A stretch of DNA of 64,000 bases from positions 186,001-250,000 of the forward strand of contig CAVRQC010000035.1 of assembly GCA_963723205.1 (NCBI GenBank), given 5' to 3'. This document shows positions 9,249 to 18,974 of this stretch, piece by piece. How positions within the stretch are numbered: the first letter of the stretch is position 1; each line of letters begins with the position of its first letter. This DNA comes from CAVQBP01 sp963723205 (GTDB lineage: Bacteria > Bacteroidota > Ignavibacteria > Ignavibacteriales > Ignavibacteriaceae). The position numbers and the translations under genes were made by a program. The notes under the pieces were generated by a model. It ran no database searches, was not told the DNA's origin, and was given only the letters and a program-made list of their open reading frames with translations.

Positions 9249-11489
9249 TCAATTCCCTTTAGATAATTTTTTGAATAGCGCCGGATCAAGTTCTTCCAAA
9301 CCGGTGATACTGTATAAGTGATTTGCCGTAACCCATGGCAGCCAGAAACGGTGAGAGCCGACACCGCGTCCGTATCTGCCCGGCCCCATTGACCAATGTT
9401 CCTGCTGCCACCCTATTCCCTTCATACCATACAGATGTCCGGGCAAAGCAACCATAGATTTTGTGTCATGCAAAAGTAACCGGGCGACATCAAGGTAGTG
9501 CTTATCCTTCGTTAAAAGATATAATCTTGCATAAGATGATGTTGACCAATCCAAATACTCATCCACACCACCGGGGCCGCGGGCAGTTATTCCCTGAACG
9601 CCGATAACCGGAACACCTTTCTTCCAATCGAGATGAGCGTTGTCAGCATCAACCGGCATCGGAAGGTTCCATATCCATACCCAGCTTTCAGTATAATCTG
9701 CAGCTGACTTTGCACGCTCCAGCCATTTTTCTTTCTTTGTTGACTCATACAGACTCAGGAATGCTTCAAGACTTAACATCCCGGCTTCTTTATCTGTAAT
9801 ATTTGGATTGTCGCTCGCTCCGCCAACGAAGAGTCCCCGCTTTCCCCAATAATTCCAGACATAATCGGCTGCACGGATAGCTGATTGTTCATATTCAGGC
9901 TCACCGGTTATTTCGGTCATGAGAACAAGTAAAGGAACAGGACAATAGCTGGTGGATCCTGTCGGTTCCGCGACTTCGTTACTTCCCGGTTTCCATCGCC
10001 TTGGATATGATCCATCATCCCTTTGCTGTTTAATCAGCCAGTCCACATATGTCTTCACCCATTTTAACCATTTCGGATGATGCCGGCCGAGAGTCTTTTC
10101 GCGCTGATACGCCCGCATAAGTACGCGCATCCCTTCAGTTGCATTGCGCAGCCATGGTGCAAGCCATTCCTGATGTTCTCCGGTCCATGGTTTTCCTGTG
10201 GAAAGATCATACCCCGTACCTTCAAGCGGTATTTTATGAAGTGCTTTAATCATTGCAGATATGATAGAGAGTCCGATGCGACGCATTTTCTTTCCCCGCT
10301 CTGTTGTGTCACGGTCTCCTTCACGCAATAACTGATCCGCACACTCAATGTTTTTGCTGACAAAACCCATTGCTGTCATGGTCCAGTTCCATTGAGGCTT
10401 GTTAGTATCAAAGGTAGCGACTGCAAACGGGATTCCTGTACGCCCGTCGATGGTTGCTGCCTGAGAAGCCAATTGATCCGTTAGAATTTGACGCATCTGT
10501 TCGATGTTAATGGGAATAACCGGAGGTTTTAAAATGCCCCAGGCCCATCGCCAGCTATTTCGTGTAACATCCCGAAATGACTCCCGTTGTCCAAATCGGA
10601 AGTCCACTTTATAACTATGACTTATTCCCTGAGCGATCGGATGAAAACGTCTTATCCATCTTGGCTTAGCTGATGCATTTGATCCGAATGAATACAAGCT
10701 CATTGTACCAGGATATATAAAACCGAATTCAATGGGATTATTGTCATCCTGCCAGGCTCCGAGGGAACCGAATTGAAACCTTCTATCTGTCATTACATCA
10801 TTTGTAAGCTTTGTTTCATCGACCGTTGAAGCACCATCCGGTGAGGGATCCAGCATAGTTACTGAAGTACCATTTTCAAAAGAGAGTGCAAACATTGGGG
10901 CAGGAAGGATATCCTCACGCATAATGAACCGGTGTGCAGCATAATTTAAAGTACCGCCGGGCGACCGTTCACCGTCATGGGTCGGGTCACCATACAAAGC
11001 ACCCGGTGCCAGGCAATTTATATCATTCCAGTGTACAGATGAGTCAACCATAAAAACTATGGAAGAATTAAAACCGCCGGGAGCGCTCCCTGTAACTTTC
11101 ACTTCTCTGTGGACTGATAGTACTGTACCACTAATACTCCACACATCATGAACATGAAAAACAACATTATTATTATATACTATTTCGGCATGGGCATCGA
11201 TATTCGAACCGGATTTTTGAATAGAATTGTATCCAGCATTAAGTTTAAGAATTTCTTTTTCATTCCGGAAAATCTCAATTACAGCTGGCTTCGTTTGAGT
11301 AAGTCGTGGAACAATATCTCCCATGATTTCAACACCCCACTTATCACCCGAATTGTGAATAAATAGTACCTTAGCACCGGTTTGCAGTTTTCCAAGTTCT
11401 TCCCGTTCTGCTTGTTGAGCAAATACAACTGATACCATCAAACAGAAAATAAATAGTGCGGATTTGACAAATATTTTTGTGCTTATCAT
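9249..11489 (-). CDS. Secreted six-hairpin glycosidase-like protein, unassigned family
   Basis: This 746-residue protein has a cleavable signal peptide (about 1-24, ending VVFAQQ). Its N-terminal half is beta-rich. The C-terminal half, from about residue 390, is helical with repeated patterns (WVKTYVDWLIKQQRDDGSYPRRW, AGMLSLEAFLSLYES, STSSYARLYLLTKDKHYLDVA) typical of (alpha/alpha)6-barrel glycosidases and lyases. I cannot assign a CAZy family. GGATCG precedes the ATG at 11489. Being inside this cluster, it probably acts on a plant glycan side chain or an unsaturated oligosaccharide, but that is inference from context. Confidence 0.88.
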   Translation of the reverse strand: MISTKIFVKSALFIFCLMVSVVFAQQAEREELGKLQTGAKVLFIHNSGDKWGVEIMGDIVPRLTQTKPAVIEIFRNEKEILKLNAGYNSIQKSGSNIDAHAEIVYNNNVVFHVHDVWSISGTVLSVHREVKVTGSAPGGFNSSIVFMVDSSVHWNDINCLAPGALYGDPTHDGERSPGGTLNYAAHRFIMREDILPAPMFALSFENGTSVTMLDPSPDGASTVDETKLTNDVMTDRRFQFGSLGAWQDDNNPIEFGFIYPGTMSLYSFGSNASAKPRWIRRFHPIAQGISHSYKVDFRFGQRESFRDVTRNSWRWAWGILKPPVIPINIEQMRQILTDQLASQAATIDGRTGIPFAVATFDTNKPQWNWTMTAMGFVSKNIECADQLLREGDRDTTERGKKMRRIGLSIISAMIKALHKIPLEGTGYDLSTGKPWTGEHQEWLAPWLRNATEGMRVLMRAYQREKTLGRHHPKWLKWVKTYVDWLIKQQRDDGSYPRRWKPGSNEVAEPTGSTSYCPVPLLVLMTEITGEPEYEQSAIRAADYVWNYWGKRGLFVGGASDNPNITDKEAGMLSLEAFLSLYESTKKEKWLERAKSAADYTESWVWIWNLPMPVDADNAHLDWKKGVPVIGVQGITARGPGGVDEYLDWSTSSYARLYLLTKDKHYLDVARLLLHDTKSMVALPGHLYGMKGIGWQQEHWSMGPGRYGRGVGSHRFWLPWVTANHLYSITGLEELDPALFKKLSKGN

Positions 11490-11610
11490 ACTTACGATCC
11501 AATCTAAAATTCTTTATAAATAAAAATTAAAATATTTATTTCCTCCTTGATAATCCTTCTATTGAGCCGGAAATATTGTTAAAAATTAATCCGATATATA
11601 AAAAGAAATT

Positions 11611-11982
11611 TTACTTAGATTCATTATTTGATTCCGGCACTCTCTTCAGCATAATTTCCATTGGCCCCTGCATTCCCTGTACCTTCATAGAAATTGAATC
11701 GGTCATATAGGTACATTGTTGACTGAAAGTCATTCCGTTAACATTCACATCAAAGGAAAAAGTTTTACCATCAACTTTCCCGTTACTAATAGGTAATTGT
11801 CCCATTGGACTGGTAACTGTACCTGCCAAACTATCTCCGATTACATTGAAATCATATGTTAATTCAAAGGGACCATTTGGTGTTTGCATTTCTCCTTTCC
11901 ATTTTCCGTTGATCTCCTTTTCATTGCAACCAATATTCATTACTAAAAAAATTACCAGATAAAAATAGAAGAAACGTGACAT
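11611..11982 (-). CDS. Small lipoprotein, stand-alone copy of the repeat module
   Basis: I choose the ATG at 11982 (123 residues) because AAAGGAG lies five bases ahead; the ATG at 11997 is within that site's upstream sequence and poorly placed. A lipoprotein signal ends VMNIGC. The rest is one module with NGKWKGEM, a PNGPFEL strand, GDSLAGTVTSPMG and KTFSFDVNVNGM, matching the two modules in the esterase at 1-798. No catalytic residues are evident. The module may be a beta-barrel or beta-sandwich that binds a ligand or glycan. A palindrome lies 60 bases upstream. Confidence 0.85.
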   Translation of the reverse strand: MSRFFYFYLVIFLVMNIGCNEKEINGKWKGEMQTPNGPFELTYDFNVIGDSLAGTVTSPMGQLPISNGKVDGKTFSFDVNVNGMTFSQQCTYMTDSISMKVQGMQGPMEIMLKRVPESNNESK

Positions 11983-12041
11983 GACTGCTCCTTTCATGAG
12001 AGGTTGTGTATAAAAATAAGCTTACAGAGATGAGATAATTT

Positions 12042-12059
12042 ATTCCAACTTGTTGGAAT
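12042..12059. promoter_or_regulatory. Perfect 8-2-8 palindrome upstream of the small lipoprotein gene
   Basis: ATTCCAAC-TT-GTTGGAAT is a perfect inverted repeat 60 bases upstream of the ATG at 11982 and between two genes on the same strand. It has no following T run, so an operator is more likely than a terminator. I saw no second copy. Confidence 0.4.
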
Positions 12060-12151
12060 ACTACATCTCCGATTTTAAGTTAAATTTGAATAATTCTATA
12101 TAACCAAAATTATTTCCCGGATATTGAAACATTTATTTTTAATCAATAACA

Positions 12152-14743
12152 TTACTCTATTGCAACTTTAACAGATTTTAGATCTTTTTCCCTGGAACTT
12201 GAGCCATAAAACACCTCGTATTCTCCGGGCTCTATAGCCATTTTATATTTTTTTTCATTGAAAAATTTGAATGCATCGGAAGTCAATTCAATTTTGACCT
12301 GAGCTGTTTTACCAGCCTCAACATCTACTCTCTGAAAACCTCTTAAGGTTTTAATAGGACCATCTGTATCGTTTACCTTATGTACAAAAACCTGGACTGT
12401 CTCTGTTCCGTCGCGTTTCCCGGTATTTGTTACAAGGACAGTAAGTTCGACGCTGTCGTCTTTTTTAATTTTGGTAGTACTGATTTGAGCATTACCGATA
12501 GAGAAAGTTGTATAACTTAATCCGAATCCAAAGGGGAAAAGAGGATCCGACATAAAACGGTAGGTGCGTCCTTTCATAGAATAATCGTCAAAAGGAGGCA
12601 ACTGATTTATATTTTTATAGAATGTAACCGGTAATTTTCCGGAAGGATTATAATCACCGAACAACACATCTGCAACTGCCCTACCGCCCGCTTCTCCGCT
12701 GTACCATGCCTGAAGAATTGCATCACAGGTTTTTGTTTCCGGTACAAATCCTATAGCTGAACCGGAACAATTGACAAAAATGATCTTCTTCCCCGCCTGT
12801 TTCAGTTCTTTCAGGCATTTTTGTTGAATTGCAGGCAGTTCGATATTAGTGCGGTCACCTCCTTTGAAACCGGGCAAATCTACGGGCATCTGTTCTCCTT
12901 CCAGCCTGGAAGAAATACCGCCAACGAAGACTACAACATCCGCATCTTTTAATTTTTTTATTAGTGCATCGAACTTCACCGGAAATTCTTTACCAAAATT
13001 CAGATTCAGACCAGCAGGCCAGTTTCCAATTTGTCTAAAACCGGCTTCGATTTTATATTCTTTGCCTGCTTCAACTTTTAAAGGGATACGGATGGTTCGT
13101 GGACCAAACCTGCGCGGTTTATAAAGTGTATCGCTATTAACTAAAAGTTCAAATCTTCCTCTCGGTTCAATTCTAAATACAATCTCTCCGGACTCAGCAG
13201 GTTTATATACTGTTTCATATTTGCCGGAAAAATTCTGAATGTTTACACCCGGGGCAAATTCATGCTGTCTTTCTGTTGTTAATTGTAAAGGTCCTGTTAT
13301 TTGCTGGACAACCGCCGGTTCTCCGCTGAAATCCCTGTTATTCCAGTAAGTAGCTTTGATGCCGGCTTTTCCATCAATTGAACAATCTTTAATATAGCTT
13401 TCGATAATCTTATCCTCTACAAGATCACACGCTTTATCATAAATTATATGATCTGCCGGAAGCTTTGCTTTTATACCGTCAAATATTGTTATAGTATGAA
13501 TTGGCCTGCCGTTGTAGTTTCCCCACATCATTTGTGCATTATCTGCATTAGGTCCTATCACCGCAATTTTCTTAACGGATTTGGATAAAGGTAAAATATT
13601 ATTTTTATTCTGCAGGAGAGTCATTGATTCCCTCGCCATTTCCAGAGCTAACTTCTGGTGTTCACCGGAATTGACAACCGACATTGGAATTTTTGTCCAA
13701 GGGACCAATGAATCAGCATCCATATCTCCAACTTCAAATCGATTTTCCAATAAACGCATAACATGTTTATTGATCTCGCTTTCCTTAACTAAGCCTTTCT
13801 CTACAGCTTTGGGCAAATCTTTATAAGCATAATTAAAACCGCACTCAACATCAGTTCCGGCTAAAACACCTTTAGCTGCAGCATGGGTTGCATCCGATGA
13901 AACTTTATGATTTATATAAAAATCGGTTATAGCTCCACAGTCGGAGACAACCATGTATTTAAAACCCCAATCGTCGCGCAGAATTTGCTGAAGAAGCCGG
14001 CTATTGCCGCAGCACGGTTCATCGTCTATACTTTGATAAGCGCACATTACTTCTCTTACATAAGCTTTCTGCACAAGAGCTTTAAATGCGGGCAGGTAAG
14101 TTTCCCATAAATCACGTGGATTGATATCCGTTAGGTTCATTAGATGACGTTCCGGTTCCGGTCCCGAATGAACAGCAAAATGTTTAGCACATGCCAAAAG
14201 TTTTCTATATTTTGCATTTTCAGGACCTTGTAATCCTTCAACGACAGAGATACCCATACGTGAAGTTAAATATGGATCTTCTCCATAAGTTTCCTGACCA
14301 CGTCCCCAGCGCGGATCACGAAATATATTTATGTTAGGCGTCCATACAGAGAGACTAAGAAACCGGCGATTTTCCAAACCTCTTTTTTGAGATTGATTAT
14401 ATTTAGCCCGAACCTCATCTGAAACAGCATTAAAAATATTGTATACCAATTTATCATCAAAGGAAGCTGCCATGCCAATCGGTTCAGGAAAAACAGTAAC
14501 ACTATCATTATTGGCTAAACCATGTAAAGCTTCACTCCACCAATTGAACTTTTTTATTCCCAGACGAGGAATTGCTTCCGATATATCGCACATTAATGCC
14601 GCTTTCTCCTCCAGGGTTAATCTTGAAACCAAATCTTTAGCTCTTTCTTCAGGAGTTAAATTCGGATCGTGATAGGGAAGCGTTTGTGCATAGAGCTTTA
14701 CGGAGAGTATTACAATTACAGCAAATAAAGCTTGTTTTTTCAT
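12152..14743 (-). CDS. Secreted GH3 beta-glycosidase with PA14 insert
   Basis: This 863-residue protein has a signal peptide ending KLYAQ. A GH3 TIM barrel follows, with WTPNINIFRDPRWGRGQETYGEDP near 134-157, the KH pair in CAKHFAVHSG (about 187-188) and the nucleophile Asp268 in VVSDCGAI. A PA14 domain (about 440-590, GIKATYWNNRDF) is inserted in the second domain. A fibronectin-III-like end carries the usual FGFGLSYTTF joint. The layout fits beta-xylosidases and beta-glucosidases of this family, removing terminal xylose or glucose from xylo- or xyloglucan-oligosaccharides. AAGGAAAG precedes the ATG. Confidence 0.95.
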   Translation of the reverse strand: MKKQALFAVIVILSVKLYAQTLPYHDPNLTPEERAKDLVSRLTLEEKAALMCDISEAIPRLGIKKFNWWSEALHGLANNDSVTVFPEPIGMAASFDDKLVYNIFNAVSDEVRAKYNQSQKRGLENRRFLSLSVWTPNINIFRDPRWGRGQETYGEDPYLTSRMGISVVEGLQGPENAKYRKLLACAKHFAVHSGPEPERHLMNLTDINPRDLWETYLPAFKALVQKAYVREVMCAYQSIDDEPCCGNSRLLQQILRDDWGFKYMVVSDCGAITDFYINHKVSSDATHAAAKGVLAGTDVECGFNYAYKDLPKAVEKGLVKESEINKHVMRLLENRFEVGDMDADSLVPWTKIPMSVVNSGEHQKLALEMARESMTLLQNKNNILPLSKSVKKIAVIGPNADNAQMMWGNYNGRPIHTITIFDGIKAKLPADHIIYDKACDLVEDKIIESYIKDCSIDGKAGIKATYWNNRDFSGEPAVVQQITGPLQLTTERQHEFAPGVNIQNFSGKYETVYKPAESGEIVFRIEPRGRFELLVNSDTLYKPRRFGPRTIRIPLKVEAGKEYKIEAGFRQIGNWPAGLNLNFGKEFPVKFDALIKKLKDADVVVFVGGISSRLEGEQMPVDLPGFKGGDRTNIELPAIQQKCLKELKQAGKKIIFVNCSGSAIGFVPETKTCDAILQAWYSGEAGGRAVADVLFGDYNPSGKLPVTFYKNINQLPPFDDYSMKGRTYRFMSDPLFPFGFGLSYTTFSIGNAQISTTKIKKDDSVELTVLVTNTGKRDGTETVQVFVHKVNDTDGPIKTLRGFQRVDVEAGKTAQVKIELTSDAFKFFNEKKYKMAIEPGEYEVFYGSSSREKDLKSVKVAIE

Positions 14744-14820
14744 TTTATCTATCTTTCCTTTTTAAGAATTTCAACATTTAAATATTCATTTTTTATTGTT
14801 AATCTGTTCCATATGGCAAA

Positions 14821-16323
14821 TTAATCCTGTTTGGCAATTCCCTGGTATTTCAGCATGTACAGTAATATATAAATCCCGGGAGTCATTTTTTCATCAAGTA
14901 TTGTATCAACTTTCGTTATTTGAGATTCGGATAATATCCGGTTTGTATTATTTATGTTAAACGGCATAACGGGAAAATTTACCAGGCAGAACGGTTCTTC
15001 TGTTTGGAGCACTTTCCTGAGCGAATCAATTTGAATAAGATTATTAAAAACATCCATATTAGTAAAGACAGTTGTGGGTTCAGGATTGTACCAATAGTTT
15101 TGAATATTAAAATTGTCGTATTCTACAAAGGGTCCTGCAGAACCTTCAACAACATGAACTATTTTTTTAATCTCCGGGTATTTCTCATGTACATGATTTA
15201 GTGATGCCTGGTAAGGTCCGAATGAAAAATAATAGCCATCAATAGAAATTTTAATTCCCAGGGCCATGATCACTACTAAAACAATCCCCTTTATATAACT
15301 ATTTTTTGTAGAGATAAAAAATAATGTTACCGGAATTAAAAGGAGCGTTACTATAACAGAAATGTAGCGCATATACAAAACCGGTCTAATTAATAGTGAT
15401 ATAATGATGGCTGTTAAAATGGTACACCAAAACATGCACATAGATAATCCGAGCGCAAAATCCTTTTTTTCTTTTCCGGCGATATAATTTTTATAGATTA
15501 CCAGCAGTATCAATCCGTAAATTATCAGCGCTAAAGGTAAAAACGGGGGAAGATAAATCTGGGGAGAAAACGGGCTGAGTAAACAGGACAAAAATGTTTC
15601 CCAATTTAAAGCAGGAATCCAAAATGAGTCTGCAACTTTTTTTGTCTGCCAGATTACTGCAGTAAACCATGGTATATATAGCACGAATGCAATAAGTGAG
15701 TAAATCAAATGAGTCTTGAATTGATTATTGCGTTTGCTGAGAAGGGAAATAAAAACAAAAACATTAGCCCAGAAAGCGGCTAACAAAGCATAGTAATGAG
15801 TATAAGCAGACATCAATGTAAATATCATTAACCAGGTTAAATCACTCCGTTTGTTAGTCAAAAGGAAACGAGACGCAAAAATAAAAGTTCCGGTAACTGC
15901 AAAAGCTCCCCAGGTATACATTCTGGCTACATGAGAAAATCCGGCAAGCATTGGCAGGGATACTATTAAAAGACAAAAATAGAGCGAACCGGATTTTCCG
16001 AATACTTTTTGTCCGATTATATATGCCAGCAGTATTGTTGACAATATTCCTAAAACAGAAAATAATCTAATTGTAAAATCGTTGAGCCAAAAAATAGTTA
16101 CAAAAAATTTCAGCCCGAAGAAATATAAGGGCGGGTGAAAATCATTTTTGATTAACTGTATAATTTCCCCGTATGAATGCCTTACCAGCGATTTTGTAAA
16201 TGCTTCATCAATCCATATATCGCTGAAATTGATTTTATATAAATAGAGTACTGATGCAAAGATGAAAATCAAAATAAACCAGGTATTTTGATTGGCCCGT
16301 TTTAGTTTTCTAACTGCATCCAT
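14821..16323 (-). CDS. Polytopic membrane glycosyltransferase (PMT/ArnT-like, GT39/GT83 type)
   Basis: The 500-residue protein has about ten to twelve predicted membrane segments. The first loop holds the paired acidic motif WIDEAFT (Asp about 39) and, further on, DFHPPLYF; these are hallmarks of GT-C enzymes that use polyprenyl-phosphate sugars. GGGAG precedes the start at 16323. It would act in the inner membrane and transfer a sugar to protein, lipid A or another acceptor in the periplasm. It is the only clearly biosynthetic enzyme in the cluster, and its link to polysaccharide breakdown is unclear. Confidence 0.87.
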   Translation of the reverse strand: MDAVRKLKRANQNTWFILIFIFASVLYLYKINFSDIWIDEAFTKSLVRHSYGEIIQLIKNDFHPPLYFFGLKFFVTIFWLNDFTIRLFSVLGILSTILLAYIIGQKVFGKSGSLYFCLLIVSLPMLAGFSHVARMYTWGAFAVTGTFIFASRFLLTNKRSDLTWLMIFTLMSAYTHYYALLAAFWANVFVFISLLSKRNNQFKTHLIYSLIAFVLYIPWFTAVIWQTKKVADSFWIPALNWETFLSCLLSPFSPQIYLPPFLPLALIIYGLILLVIYKNYIAGKEKKDFALGLSMCMFWCTILTAIIISLLIRPVLYMRYISVIVTLLLIPVTLFFISTKNSYIKGIVLVVIMALGIKISIDGYYFSFGPYQASLNHVHEKYPEIKKIVHVVEGSAGPFVEYDNFNIQNYWYNPEPTTVFTNMDVFNNLIQIDSLRKVLQTEEPFCLVNFPVMPFNINNTNRILSESQITKVDTILDEKMTPGIYILLYMLKYQGIAKQD

Positions 16324-16466
16324 TATTTGCTCCCAAAGAGGCTAAAGATCTCTTCACCTCTTATAAAGTGTTAGAAACAAATTCACCATAAGTTTTAATT
16401 CTAAATTATATGTAGATACCACTCCCTTTTCTATCTATTTATCAAAGAAAATCTTTTACAACTTTG

Positions 16467-18881
16467 TCATTTGATTTCTTCAAAAACCATTTTATCAAGG
16501 TTAAGCGGACCGCCGTCAATAACCAACCTCAAAATATGTTTACCGGCATCGAGTTTAATATTCTTTTTCACAACTTTCCAGGATTGGAATCCTTTTGTAT
16601 TTGGAATAGAAACAATCCCGGTTTTGTTTTCACCATCGCATTCAAGATGCAGTTCTGCATTATCCGAATTTGTAGCAATTTTGAAAGTTACCTGATATGT
16701 CGCCGGTTTACTAACCATAACAGTGTAGGCGAGCCACTCTCCGGCACTTGTCCAGCCTAAGGTATAGCCTCCTTCAGAACATACATCAATATCAACTCCT
16801 TCATTGGGCCGGTACCTTCCCCCCTGGTTAATTTCATCTTTATCATAATATGCATCTCCCGGACAGCCGATATCAAAATCCTCGGCTTCAATTGTTCCGG
16901 GAATACTGTGAGGTTTGTATGCTTCCTCTTTCATCTCACAGACTTCCTTAATATCCCACCCAGGGAAAGATGCGTTTTTCGAATTGAGCAATTCAGCTTT
17001 GCTCCCTTCTTTGCAGGAATCACTTAATGCTAATATCATATCAGGAAACTGCTTGTTGGAGATTTTAAATAATCCGTTGTGAGCATGTTCGATTTTCCAG
17101 AGTTGATTGTTACCACCGGTGAAATTCGATTCGATCAGCTTATAACTGGAATTACTGCATTCAAATACTTTCTCATCATTTTCACGATTGGCAATTTTAT
17201 AAACCCCTTTACTTTCACTTTTTAAATTCCATTGGTTTGCTAAATCCTTTCTCTTTCCTGTTAAATTCAAATCCGATCCTAGTACCAGATTTCCTATATT
17301 ATCTCCCGGTACAATATAATAATGCGAATTAGTACTAAAGTCGGCGTAATTGTAAAGCGGTGGTATTTTGCCTTCGAAATTAAGCTTTATAACGTAAGCC
17401 AAATCGCCGAAAGGCCGGTCAGGCAGATTAACAACTAAGCCGTTTGAATTTTGCATGAATGTCAATGGAAGATATTTTCCCGCTTCATTGTTAATTAGTT
17501 CAACAGATTTCAGATTTTTCAAATCCATCCTGTCAGAGGACAAAGAATTGAGAGTAATTTCTTTCTCCCCTTTATCCCAACCGAGTAATATTGCATAAAG
17601 TGTTGTATTATCCTTCGATCTTGTATAACGCACATCTTTTGCCGTTCCTTCAGCGGGTGCACCCATTACACCGTGAGCGGCTCCCATTTTGGTAGGACCT
17701 TCCCCGTATTTATCCCACGCACGTGTCGCGTAAACAGCTTCACCATATTTTTTCAACCAGGCGCCCATTGTTAACAGTATATCTTTCTGTCCCTGTGGTA
17801 TCGTACCGTCTGCTTCGGGAGAAATATTTAGAAGTAGATTTCCGTTTTTACTTATTCGATCAATAAAACCATGCAGTATCTGTTTCCTGGAATAGTACTG
17901 AAGGCCATCAGTATAACACCAGCTTGATGAACTAATCGCATCGTCGGTTAGCCAATAATTATCCGTGATATCCGGCGGACCGCCGCGTTCGTAATCCAGC
18001 ACTGCGCACTTGGTATTTAACCCGTCCTTAAATGTAGCTACAACAGGTTTGTTCCATTGTTCAGCCTGGTTGTAATAATAAGCTAAAAACTGCAGAAGAA
18101 CCTGTTGTGAGATTAAATGCAAATTAAAATCCTGCCAAATAATGTCCGGTTTATAACCATCTATAATTTCCTTGAGTTTAGCCAGCCAAAAAGCTTCGTT
18201 CTTTTCTTTTCCCTGTTGTCCGTAAAGCATCTGGAGCTTGGGATCATTTGTCTTAGGAACATGATCATAGTAGCCGGTAATGTTATATGCATGATGCATG
18301 GAAAGGATTATTTTCATATCCTTTTTACGGATAGCGTCTGTTAACAATTTTACCAGGTCAAGTTTCGGTCCCATATCTTTTGCATTCCAGGGATTAACCT
18401 TGCTTGCCCACATCGAGAAACCATCGTGATGTTCCGCAACTGGACCTGCAAATTTTGCTCCGGCATCTGCAAACAGCTGTGCCCATTCGTCGGGATCGAA
18501 TTTTCCGCCTTCGGATTTGAGCTTAGGTGCAAATTGTACAAAGTTACCTTCTTTGTCTTTATCGCCTGTTATAAAATGATCATAAGGCCATTGTGATGGA
18601 TCACCGTAAGTTTCAATATGATGTTTGTTTTCTGCGGATCCTTTGATATACATGCTGCGGGGATACCATTCATTTCCAAAAGCCGGGACAGAATAAACTC
18701 CCCAGTGAAAATATATACCGAACTTGGCATCTTTAAACCACTCGGGGACGGGATTAGCCTTGTCCAATGATTCAAAAGTAGGCTGGTATTCATGATTCTT
18801 ATTCTGGGCTGGTACTTTATCAGCAAGCCGCAAGATAAATAGGATTGATAAAAACAAAATTAATAACGATTTAGCTTTCAT
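16467..18881 (-). CDS. Secreted GH29 alpha-L-fucosidase with beta-trefoil-like region and CBM6-like domain
   Basis: The 804-residue protein opens with a signal peptide (ending KVPAQ). The GH29 barrel spans about 40-400 with FGIYFHWGVYSVPAF, AEHHDGFSMW and the nucleophile Asp251 in DIIWQDFNL. A beta-sandwich follows (to about 510). A segment with NQWNL and NQLWKIEH repeats (about 530-660) looks like a beta-trefoil. The last ~130 residues (IPGTIEAEDFD...GEWLAYTV) match CBM6-type modules. It should release terminal L-fucose from xyloglucan or rhamnogalacturonan side chains. AGGAAC precedes the ATG. Confidence 0.95.
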   Translation of the reverse strand: MKAKSLLILFLSILFILRLADKVPAQNKNHEYQPTFESLDKANPVPEWFKDAKFGIYFHWGVYSVPAFGNEWYPRSMYIKGSAENKHHIETYGDPSQWPYDHFITGDKDKEGNFVQFAPKLKSEGGKFDPDEWAQLFADAGAKFAGPVAEHHDGFSMWASKVNPWNAKDMGPKLDLVKLLTDAIRKKDMKIILSMHHAYNITGYYDHVPKTNDPKLQMLYGQQGKEKNEAFWLAKLKEIIDGYKPDIIWQDFNLHLISQQVLLQFLAYYYNQAEQWNKPVVATFKDGLNTKCAVLDYERGGPPDITDNYWLTDDAISSSSWCYTDGLQYYSRKQILHGFIDRISKNGNLLLNISPEADGTIPQGQKDILLTMGAWLKKYGEAVYATRAWDKYGEGPTKMGAAHGVMGAPAEGTAKDVRYTRSKDNTTLYAILLGWDKGEKEITLNSLSSDRMDLKNLKSVELINNEAGKYLPLTFMQNSNGLVVNLPDRPFGDLAYVIKLNFEGKIPPLYNYADFSTNSHYYIVPGDNIGNLVLGSDLNLTGKRKDLANQWNLKSESKGVYKIANRENDEKVFECSNSSYKLIESNFTGGNNQLWKIEHAHNGLFKISNKQFPDMILALSDSCKEGSKAELLNSKNASFPGWDIKEVCEMKEEAYKPHSIPGTIEAEDFDIGCPGDAYYDKDEINQGGRYRPNEGVDIDVCSEGGYTLGWTSAGEWLAYTVMVSKPATYQVTFKIATNSDNAELHLECDGENKTGIVSIPNTKGFQSWKVVKKNIKLDAGKHILRLVIDGGPLNLDKMVFEEIK

Positions 18882-18974
18882 TAGAATTGTTCCTGAATTA
18901 TTTTATTTAATAAAGATGTTAGCACTCATATGAAAAAATTATATGATTCTAACAATTAATTTTACAGAAATTTA

